Of a stretch of DNA of 64,000 nt, positions 1 through 8,720 are shown piece by piece (within the stretch, counting starts at the first letter, position 1; each line of letters starts with the position of its first letter). Source of the stretch: Congeria kusceri (Eukaryota; Mollusca; Bivalvia; Myida; Dreissenidae). Under the pieces are notes generated by a model. That model ran no database searches, had not been told where the DNA came from, and saw only the letters and a program-made list of their open reading frames with translations. The position numbers and the translations under genes were made by a program. The stretch lies in the NCBI GenBank assembly GCA_027627225.1, contig CM051027.1:42283618-42347617 (forward strand), written 5' to 3'.

Positions 1-29
1 AACGTTTCGGTATGTTGGCGTTTCCGTTT
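1..29. repeat. Partial HOR unit: 3' tail of a B2 monomer
   Basis: These bases match the last 29 bases of the B2 monomer in complete units (for example 1740-1768), so the array continues beyond the left edge of the window. Confidence 0.93.
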
Positions 30-298
30 CCGGTGAAACCTGCGAATGGATATAACTGAAAGCTACAAACACTGTAGCCACATTCATTTTGAGGTATCGT
101 GTTCGGAAGTGCTTTTGCCATATAACTATGATATTGCCAAGCGTTTCTCTATTCGTTGTGGCAAATTGTGTCTCTGGAGAAGAATCATCTCAGTTAGCGA
201 CCCGTTTCGAAGTTCACAATGTATGTTTATGTAAAAACTATGAAATATATGCAAAACAGTTTGCAACGTAATGTATACGTTTCGTAATGTTGGCGTTT
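30..298. repeat. Monomer A1 (269 bp), reference copy
   Basis: Runs from the head box ccggtgaaacctgcgaatgg to just before the next head box at 299. It contains gaaagctacaaacactgtag, the middle block ccaagcgtttctctattcg, the element cgacccgtttcgaag (with the palindrome ttcgaa) and the tail box at 252-267. It is shorter than A2 because it lacks the actactgtcac segment after the first block and has a shorter middle. Confidence 0.9.
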
Positions 299-605
299 CC
301 GGTAAAACCTGCGAATGGATATAATTGAAAGCTATAAACACTGTAGCCACACTACTGTCACATTCATATTAAGGTTTCGACTCCGGAACCGCTTTCGCAA
401 TATAACTACAATATTGGAAAGCATTTATAGCTTCGTAGTGCTGAATTGCGTCCTTCGAGATGAATCATTGCGATATCATTGCGACAGAGCAAATATCTTA
501 GTAAGCGACACGTTCGGAGCAAATAGATAATCGATGTTTATACAAGAAATATGAAATGTATCCAAAACAGTTTGCAACGTATTGTATGCGATTTTATCGG
601 CGGTT
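299..605. repeat. Monomer A2 (307 bp), reference copy
   Basis: Starts at ccggtaaaacctgcg and has gaaagctataaacactgtag, a modified middle block (ggaaagcatttatagcttcg), cgacacgttcggag and the tail box at 563-578. It has no large internal gap relative to the other monomers and looks closest to the ancestral length. Three-base (tagtgtagtg) and four-base (ttctaataaagc) indel variants occur in U2 and U3. Confidence 0.9.
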
Positions 606-880
606 CCGGTGAAACCTGCCAATTCAAATAAATGGGAGTTATAACTGAGGTAGCAACCCCAATTTTATATTGATCTTTTGACAATATGAAGCGCATTCAC
701 TTTGCCAAGCGTTTTACTTTTCGTCGGGCTTACTTGAATATTTTCGCTAGAATCTTTGCAATACTTTGGAGAGTGTAAAGTACTCAGATAGCGACGCGTT
801 CGAAGTTCACAATTGATGTTTATGTACAAACTATCAAATGTATCCAAAACAGTTTGCAACGTTTCGTTATATTGACGTTT
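606..880. repeat. Monomer B1 (275 bp), reference copy
   Basis: B-type monomers carry gggagttataactgaggtag and ggtagcaaccccaatttta in place of the A-type gctacaaacactgtagcc, followed by a 21-bp dyad (667-687). B1 differs from B2 by ttttcgtcgggcttac (B2: tttttgtcgggcttgc), tattttcgctag (B2: tattttagctag), gttcgaagttc (B2: gttcgatgttc) and a different last 60 bases. These differences allow B1/B2 recombinants to be mapped. Confidence 0.9.
667..687. repeat. Dyad in B monomers: atattg-N9-caatat (reference copy)
   Basis: A 6-bp inverted repeat around atcttttga, present in B1 (667-687) and B2 (1540-1560) of each unit. The arms stay intact when the loop varies (atcttatga in U1, U17 and U18). A monomers have only the second arm in a related place (gatattg or caatattgg), so the full dyad is a B-type feature. 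Confidence 0.5.
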
Positions 881-1100
881 CCGGTGAAACTTGCGAATGG
901 TTATAATTTAAAGCTACAAACAGTGTAGCCACACTAGTGTCACATTCATTTTTAAGGTATCGTGTTCGCAAGAGCTTTCGCAAGACATAAGTCTCCAAGC
1001 GTTTCTCTTTTCGTAGTGTCGAATACTGCATTTATCATTTAACAATGGATGTTAATGTAAAAACTATGAAATATATCGATTTATCCAATACAGTTTTAAT

Positions 1101-1190
1101 CGAAGATATAAATACGGTCGACACAGTGTTCTGCAACCGATCTATTGGTTATGTGCAAACCACGATCTTTTGCACGCTAACTTGGATATT
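1101..1190. other. A3-specific segment with TATA-like motif and hairpin
   Basis: About 90 bases present once in each A3 copy and in no other monomer. They hold tataaata (1107-1114), the palindrome gtcgac (1117-1122), the dyad acacagtgt (1121-1129) and a perfect 7-bp inverted repeat with a 9-base loop (gtgcaaa 1153-1159, tttgcac 1169-1175). The segment lies between two copies of the monomer tail, as expected if foreign or highly diverged sequence was captured when A3 formed. Function unknown; a transcription start or protein-binding role is only a possibility. Confidence 0.6.
1153..1175. repeat. Perfect 7-bp inverted repeat in A3-specific segment (reference copy)
   Basis: gtgcaaa and tttgcac are exact reverse complements separated by nine bases. 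The element recurs unchanged in the A3 copies I checked (for example near 2893, 4627, 6366). It could form a small hairpin in RNA or single-stranded DNA, or serve as a dyad protein site. Confidence 0.6.
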
Positions 1191-1230
1191 GAAATGTATC
1201 AAAAACTGTTAGCGCCGTATTGTATATTTT

Positions 1231-1478
1231 GAAAGCTGCAAACACTGTAAGTTAACGCGTTTGTAAGTGTTTTCGCAATTTAACTATGATATTGTCGAGC
1301 GATTCTCTCTTGGTCGAGCCGAATTGCGTCGCTCGAGAAGAATCATTGCGATACTTTGGAGGGAGCAACTATCTGTTAGACACGTTTGAAGTTCGTAACC
1401 GGTGTTTCAGAAACAAGTCTGAAATACATCAAAAACTGTTTGCAACATTTTGTAATCGTTGCGATTTTATCGGCGTAT
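1231..1478. repeat. Monomer A4 (248 bp, head-truncated), reference copy
   Basis: Starts directly at gaaagctgcaaacactgtaa, without the ccggtgaaacctgcga head box that opens the other five monomers. It then has gcaatttaactatgatattg, the XhoI-like ctcgag at 1333, gaatcattgcgatactttgg and the tail caaaaactgtttgcaac. A3 plus A4 total 598 bp, about two monomer lengths, so the A3 excess and the A4 shortage may come from one ancestral rearrangement. Confidence 0.85.
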
Positions 1479-1768
1479 CCGGTGAAACCTGCGAACTGAA
1501 ATAAATGGGAGTTATAATTGAGGTAGCAACCCCAATTTTATATTGATCTTATGACAATATGAAGCGCATTCACTTTGCCAAGCGTTTTACTTTTTGTCGG
1601 GCTTGCTTGAATATTTTAGCTAGAATCTTTGCAATACTTTGGAGAGTGTAAATTACTCAGATAGCGACGCGTTCGATGTTCACAATTGATGTTCATATTT
1701 GTTTTTTAATATATCCAAAACTGTTTGCACCGTATTATAAACGTTTCGGTATGTTGGCGTTTCCGTTT
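1479..1768. repeat. Monomer B2 (290 bp), reference copy
   Basis: Head ccggtgaaacctgcgaactg, then the B-type block gggagttataattgaggtag, the dyad at 1540-1560, tttttgtcgggcttgc, gttcgatgttc and a B2-specific run-out (catatttgttttttaatata). The tail box is caaaactgtttgcacc. The end contains tttccgtttccgg, a short duplication of the head-box start that lengthens the monomer relative to B1. Confidence 0.9.
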
Positions 1769-3506
1769 CCGGTGAAACCTGCGAATGGATATAACTGAAA
1801 GCTACAAACACTGTAGCCACATTCATTTTGAGGTATCGTGTTCGGAAGTGCTTTTGCCATATAACTATGATATTGCCAAGCGTTTCTCTATTCGTTGTGG
1901 CAAATTGTGTCTCTGGAGAAGAATCATCTCAGTTAGCGACCCGTTTCGAAGTTCACAATGTATGTTTATGTAAAAACTATGAAATATATGCAAAACAGTT
2001 TGCAACGTAATGTATACGTTTCGTAATGTTGGCGTTTCCGGTAAAACCTGCGAATGGATATAATTCTAATAAAGCTATAAACACTGTAGCCACACTACTG
2101 TCACATTCATATTAAGGTTTCGACTCCGGAACCGCTTTCGCAATATAACTACAATATTGGAAAGCATTTATAGTGTAGTGCTGAATTGCGTCCTTCGAGA
2201 TGAATCATTGCGATATCATTGCGACAGAGCAAATATCTTAGTAAGCGACACGTTCGGAGCAAATAGATAATCGATGTTTATACAAGAAATATGAAATGTA
2301 TCCAAAACAGTTTGCAACGTATTGTATGCGATTTTATCGGCGGTTCCGGTGAAACCTGCCAATTGAAATAAATGGGAGTTATAACTGAGGTAGCAACCCC
2401 AATTTTATATTGATCTTTTGACAATATGAAGCGCATTCACTTTGCCAAGAGTTTTACTTTTCGTCGGGGTTACTTGAATATTTTTGCTAGAATCTTTGCA
2501 ATACTTTGGAGAGTGTAAATTACTCAGATAGCGACGCGTTCGAAGTTCACAATTGATGTTTATGTACAAACTATCAAATGTATCCAAAACAGTTTGCAAC
2601 GTTTCGTTATATTGACGTTTCCGGTGAAACTTGCGATGAAAATTATTAAAGCTACAAACAGTGTAGCCACACTAGTGTCACATTCATTTTTAAGGTATCG
2701 TGTTCGCAAGAGCTTTCGCAAGACATAAGTCTCCAAGCGTTTCTCTTTTCGTAGTGTCGAATACTGCATTTATCAGTTAACAATGGATGTTAATGTAAAA
2801 ACTATGAAATATATCGATTTATCCAATACAGTTTTAATCGAATATATAAATACGGTCGACACAGTGTTCTGCAACCGATCTATTGGTTATGTGCAAACCA
2901 CGATCTTTTGCACGCTAACTTGGATATTGAAATGTATCAAAAACTGTTAGCGCCGTATTGTATATTTTGAAAGCTGCAAACACTGTAAGTTAACGCGTTT
3001 GTAAGTGTTTTCGCAATATAACTATGATATTGTCGAGCGATTCTCTCTTGGTCGAGCCGAATTGCGTCGCTCGAGAAGAATCATTGCGATACTTTGGAGG
3101 GAGCAACTATCTGTTAGACACGTTTGAAGTTCGTAACCGGTGTTTCAGAAACAAGTCTGAAATACATCAAAAACTGTTTGCAACATTTTGTAATCGTTGC
3201 GATTTTATCGGCGTACCCGGTGAAACCTGCGAACTGAAATAAATGGGAGTTATAATTGAGGTAGCAACCCCAATTTGATATTGATCTTTTGACAATATGA
3301 AGCGCATTCACTTTGCCAAGCGTTTTACTTTTTGTCGGGCTTGCTTGAATATTTTAGCTAGAATGTTTGCAATACTTTGGAGAGTGTAAATTACTCAGAT
3401 AGCGACGCGTTCGATGTTCACAATTGATGTTCATATTTGTTTTTTAATATATCCAAAACTGTTTGCACCGTATTATAAACGTTTCGGTATGTTGGCGTTT
3501 CCGTTT
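1769..3506. repeat. HOR unit U2 (hexamer, 1,738 bp)
   Basis: The net length change of -1 comes from three indels: +4 in A2 (ttctaataaagc), -3 in A2 (tagtgtagtg) and -2 at the A3 head (gatgaaaattattaaag). Other markers are gccaagagttttac and gtcggggttac in B1, gaatatataaata in A3, gcaatataac in A4, gtacccgg at the A4/B2 junction, caatttgatatt and tagaatgtttgc in B2. U24 shares most of its 3' part. Confidence 0.95.
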
Positions 3507-5242
3507 CCGGTGAAACCTGCGAATGGATATAACTGAAAGCTACAAACACTGTAGCCACATTCATTTTGAGGTATCGTGTTCGGAAGTGCTTTTGCCATAT
3601 AACTATGATATTGCCAAGCGTTTCTCTATTCGTTGTGGCAAATTGTGTCTCTGGAGAAGAATCATCTCAGTTAGCGACCCGTTTCGAAGTTCACAATGTA
3701 TGTTTATGTAAAAACTATGAAATATATGCAAAACAGTTTGCAACGTAATGTATACGTTTCGTAATGTTGGCGTTTCCGGTAAAACCTGCGAATGGATATA
3801 ATTGAAAGCTATAAACACTGTAGCCACACTACTGTCACATTCATATTAAGGTTTCGACTCCGGAACCGCTTTCGCAATATAACTACAATATTGGAAAGCA
3901 TTTATAGTGTAGTGCTGAATTGCGTCCTTCGAGATGAATCATTGCGATATCATTGCGACAGAGCAAATATCTTAGTAAGCGACACGTTCGGAGCAAATAG
4001 ATAATCGATGTTTATACAAGAAATATGAAATGTATCCAAAACAGTTTGCAACGTATTGTATGCGATTTTATCGGCGGTTCCGGTTAAACCTGCCAATTGA
4101 AATAAATGGGAGTTATAACTGAGGTAGCAACCCCAATTTTATATTGATCTTTTGACAATATGAAGCGCATTCACTTTGCCAAGCGTTTTACTTTTCGTCG
4201 GGCTTACTTGAATATTTTCGCTAGAATCTTTGCAATACTTTGGAGAGTGTAAATTACTCAGATAGCGACGCGTTCGAAGTTCACAATTGATGTTTATGTA
4301 GAAACTATCAAATGTATCCAAAACAGTTTGCAACGTTTCGTTATATTGACGTTTCCGGTGAAACTTGCGAATGGTTATAATTTAAAGCTACAAACAGTGT
4401 AGCCACACTAGTGTCACATTCATTTTTAAGGTATCGTGTTCGCAAGAGCTTTCGCAAGACATAAGTCTCCAAGCGTTTCTCTTTTCGTAGTGTCGAATAC
4501 TGCATTTATCAGTTAACAATGGATATTAATGTAAAAACTATGAAATATATCGATTTATCCAATACAGTTTTAATCGAAGATATAAATACGGTCGACACAG
4601 TGTTCTGCAACCGATCTATTGGTTATGTGCAAACCACGATCTTTTGCACGCTAACTTGGATATTGAAATGTATCAAAAACTGTTAGCGCCGTATTGTATA
4701 TTTTGAAAGCTGCAAACACTGTAAGTTAACGCGTTTGTAAGTGTTTTCGCAATTTAACTATGATATTGTCGAGCGATTCTCTCTTGGTCGAGCCGAATTG
4801 CGTCGCTCGAGAAGAATCATTGCGATACGTTGGAGGGAGCAACTATCTGTTAGACACGTTTGAAGTTCGTAACCGGTGTTTCAGAAACAAGTCTGAAATA
4901 CATCAAAAACTGTTTGCAACATTTTGTAATCGTTGCGATTTTATCGGCGTATCCGGTGAAACCTGCGAACTGAAATAAATGGGAGTTATAATTGAGGTAG
5001 AAACCCCAATTTTATATTGATCTTTTGACAATATGAAGCGCATTCACTTTGCCAAGCGTTTTACTTTTTGTCGGGCTTGCTTGAATATTTTAGCTCGAAT
5101 CTTTGCAATACTTTGGAGAGTGTAAATTACTCAGATAGCGACGCGTTCGATGTTCACAATTGATGTTCATATTTGTTTTTTAATATATCCAAAACTGTTT
5201 GCACCGTATTATAAACGTTTCGGTATGTTGGCGTTTCCGTTT
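3507..5242. repeat. HOR unit U3 (hexamer, 1,736 bp)
   Basis: Shorter by 3 bp because of tagtgtagtg in A2. Private change ccggttaaacc at the B1 head. Shares gtagaaactatc (B1), ggatattaatg (A3), gatacgttgg (A4), gtagaaacccc and gctcgaatc (B2) with U25. Confidence 0.95.
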
Positions 5243-6981
5243 CCGGTGAAACCTGCGAATGGATATAACTGAAAGCTACAAACACTGTAGCCACATTCAT
5301 TTTGAGGTATCGTGTTCGGAAGTGCTTTTGCCATATAACTATGATATTGCCAAGCGTTTCTCTATTCGTTGTGGCAAATTGTGTCTCTGGAGAAGAATCA
5401 TCTCAGTTAGCGACCCGTTTCGAAGTTCACAATGTATGTTTATGTAAAAACTATGAAATATATGCAAAACAGTTTGCAACGTAATGTATACGTTTCGTAA
5501 TGTTGGCGTTTCCGGTAAAACCTGCGAATGGATATAATTGAAAGCTATAAACACTGTAGCCACACTACTGTCACATTCATATTAAGGTTTCGACTCCGGA
5601 ACCGCTTTCGCAATATAACTACAATATTGGAAAGCATTTATAGCTTCGTAGTGCTGAATTGCGTCCTTCGAGATGAATCATTGCGATATCATTGCGACAG
5701 AGCAAATATCTTAGTAAGCGACACGTTCGGAGCAAATAGATAATCGATGTTTATACAAGAAATATGAAATGTATCCAAAACAGTTTGCAACGTATTGTAT
5801 GCGATTTTATCGGCGGTTCCGGTGAAACCTGCCAATTGAAATAAATGGGAGTTATAACTGAGGTAGCAACCCCAATTTTATATTGATCTTTTGACAATAT
5901 GAAGCGCATTCACTTTGCCAAGCGTTTTACTTTTCGTCGGGCTTACTTGAATATTTTCGCTAGAATCTTTGCAATACTTTGGAGAGTGTAAATTACTCAG
6001 ATAGCGACGCGTTCGAAGTTCACAATTGATGTTTATGTACAAACTATCAAATGTATCCAAAACAGTTTGCAACGTTTCGTTATATTGACGTTTCCGGTGA
6101 AACTTGCGAATGGTTATAATTTAAAGCTACAAACAGTGTAGCCACACTAGTGTCACATTCATTTTTAAGGTATCGTGTTCGCAAGAGCTTTCGCAAGACA
6201 TAAGTCTCCAAGCGTTTCTCTTTTCGTAGTGTCGAATACTGCATTTATCATTTAACAATGGATGTTAATGTAAAAACTATGAAATATATCGATTTATCCA
6301 ATACAGTTTTAATCGAAGATATAAATACGGTCGACACAGTGTTCTGCAACCGATCTATTGGTTATGTGCAAACCACGATCTTTTGCACGCTAACTTGGAT
6401 ATTGAAATGTATCAAAAACTGTTAGCGCCGTATTGTATATTTTGAAAGCTGCAAACACTGTAAGTTAACGCGTTTGTAAGTGTTTTCGCAATTTAACTAT
6501 GATATTGTCGAGCGATTCTCTCTTGGTCGAGCCGAATTGCGTCGCTCGAGAAGAATCATTGCGATACTTTGGAGGGAGCAACTATCTGTTAGACACGTTT
6601 GAAGTTCGTAACCGGTGTTTCAGAAACAAGTCTGAAATACATCAAAAACTGTTTGCAACATTTTGTAATCGTTGCGATTTTATCGGCGTATCCGGTGAAA
6701 CCTGCGAACTGAAATAAATGGGAGTTATAATTGAGGTAGAAACCCCAATTTTATATTGATCTTTTGACAATATGAAGCGCATTCACTTTGCCAAGCATTT
6801 TACTTTTTGTCGGGCTTGCTTGAATATTTTAGCTAGAATCTTTGCAATACTTTGGAGAGTGTAAATTACTCAGATAGCGACGCGTTCGATGTTCACAATT
6901 GATGTTCATATTTGTTTTTTAATATATCCAAAACTGTTTGCACCGTATTATAAACGTTTCGGTATGTTGGCGTTTCCGTTT
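5243..6981. repeat. HOR unit U4 (hexamer, 1,739 bp)
   Basis: Markers tatcatttaac in A3, gtagaaacccc and ccaagcatttt in B2. The same combination occurs in U19, 29,332 bp downstream. Confidence 0.95.
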
Positions 6982-8720
6982 CCGGTGAAACCTGCGAATG
7001 GATATAACTGAAAGCTACAAACACTGTAGCCACATTCATTTTGAGGTATCGTGTTCGGAAGTGCTTTTGCCATATAACTATGATATTGCCAAGCGTTTCT
7101 CTATTCGTTGTGGCAAATTGTGTCTCTGGAGAAGAATCATCTCAGTTAGCGACCCGTTTCGAAGTTCACAATGTATGTTTATGTAAAAACTATGAAATAT
7201 ATGCAAAACAGTTTGCAACGTAATGTATACGTTTCGTAATGTTGGCGTTTCCGGTAAAACCTGCGAATGGATATAATTGAAAGCTATAAACACTGTAGCC
7301 ACACTACTGTCACATTCATATTAAGGTTTCGACTCCGGAACCGCTTTCGCAATATAACTACAATATTGGAAAGCATTTATAGCTTCGTAGTGCTGAATTG
7401 CGTCCTTCGAGATGAATCATTGCGATATCATTGCGACAGAGCAAATATCTTAGTAAGCGACACGTTCGGAGCAAATAGATAATCGATGTTTATACAAGAA
7501 ATATGAAATGTATCCAAAACAGTTTGCAACGTATTGTATGCGATTTTATCGGCGGTTCCGGTGAAACCTGCCAATTGAAATAAATGGGAGTTATAACTGA
7601 GGTAGCAACCCCAATTTTATATTGATCTTTTGACAATATGAAGCGCATTCACTTTGCCAAGCGTTTTACTTTTCGTCGGGCTTACTTGAATATTTTCGCT
7701 AGAATCTTTGCAATACTTTGGAGAGTGTAAATTACTCAGATAGCGACGCGTTCGAAGTTCACAATTGATGTTTATGTACAAACTATCAAATGTATCCAAA
7801 ACAGTTTGCAACGTTTCGTTATATTGACGTTTCCGGTGAAACTTGCGAATGGTTATAATTTAAAGCTACAAACAGTGTAGCCACACTAGTGTCACATTCA
7901 TTTTTAAGGTATCGTGTTCGCAAGAGCTTTCGCAAGACATAAGTCTCCAAGCGTTTCTCTTTTCGTAGTGTCGAATACTGCATTTATCAGTTAACAATGG
8001 ATGTTAATGTAAAAACTATGAAATATATCGATTTATCCAATACAGTTTTAATCGAAGTTATAAATACGGTCGACACAGTGTTCTGCAACCGATCTATTGG
8101 TTATGTGCAAACCACGATCTTTTGCACGCTAACTTGGATATTGAAATGTATCAAAAACTGTTAGCGCCGTATTTTATATTTTGAAAGCTGCAAACACTGT
8201 AAGTTAACGCGTTTGTAAGTGTTTTCGCAATTTAACTATGATATTGTCGAGCGATTCTCTCTTGGTCGAGCCGAATTGCGTCGCTCGAGAAGAATCAGAG
8301 CGATACTTTGGAGGGAGCAACTATCTGTTAGACACGTTTGAAGTTCGTAACCGGTGTTTCAGAAACAATTCTGAAATACATCAAAAACTGTTTGCAACAT
8401 TTTGTAATCGTTGCGATTTTATCGGCGTATCCGGTGAAACCTGCGAACTGAAATAAATGGGAGTTATAATTGAGGTAGCAACCCCAATTTTATATTGATC
8501 TTTTGACAATATGAAGCGCATTCACTTTGCCAAGCGTTTTACTTTTTGTCGGGCTTGCTTGAATATTTTAGCTCGAATCTTTGCAATACTTTGGAGAGTG
8601 TAAATTACTCAGATAGCGACGCGTTCGATGTTCACAATTGATGTTCATATTTGTTTTTTAATATATCCAAAACTGTTTGCACCGTATTATAAACGTTTCG
8701 GTATGTTGGCGTTTCCGTTT
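6982..8720. repeat. HOR unit U5 (hexamer, 1,739 bp; agagcg type)
   Basis: Carries the linked set gaagttata (A3), tattttatatttt (A3 end), agagcgata and aacaattctg (A4), gctcgaatc (B2). The same haplotype is found in U8, U12, U20, U27 and U29. Confidence 0.95.

Larger units (their letters stand above)
881..1230. repeat. Monomer A3 (350 bp, with extra segment), reference copy
   Basis: The head matches other A monomers (ccggtgaaacttgcgaatgg, taaagctacaaacagtgtag). The middle is shortened after gaatactgcattta, and the tail is present twice: once as atttatccaatacagtttt (1079-1097) and again as gaaatgtatcaaaaactgtt (1191-1210). The roughly 90 bases between the two tails are found in no other monomer of the unit. 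The monomer ends without the usual ggcgttt run-out, so the boundary with A4 is a matter of convention. Confidence 0.85.
30..1768. repeat. HOR unit U1 (reference hexamer, 1,739 bp)
   Basis: Order A1-A2-B1-A3-A4-B2. Used here as the reference for monomer boundaries. Distinguishing variants are aattcaaat near 622 (other copies have aattgaaat), aaagtactcag in B1, tatcatttaac in A3 and gatcttatgac in B2. It is closest to U18, at an offset of 32,806 bp. Confidence 0.96.

Noticed and set aside
46..234. Recurring 60-78 codon open reading frames on both strands (also for example 89-271, 126-350 on the minus strand, 1286-1504)
   Set aside because: They overlap each other in different frames and strands, repeat only because the satellite repeats, show no recognisable domain, and vary by frameshifts and stop shifts as freely as non-coding sequence. 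The 78-codon version in U9, U13 and U28 is only the result of one inserted base.
694..730. CENP-B box in the gttttacttttcgtcggg region, or in its reverse complement near cgacccgtttcgaag
   Set aside because: The fixed positions of the known box (ttcg, a, cggg at the right spacing) are not met in either orientation; two or more core bases are wrong.
1333..1338. Restriction-site periodicity (ctcgag, gtcgac) as a functional signal
   Set aside because: These sites recur only because the unit recurs. They are useful as experimental landmarks but carry no evidence of function.
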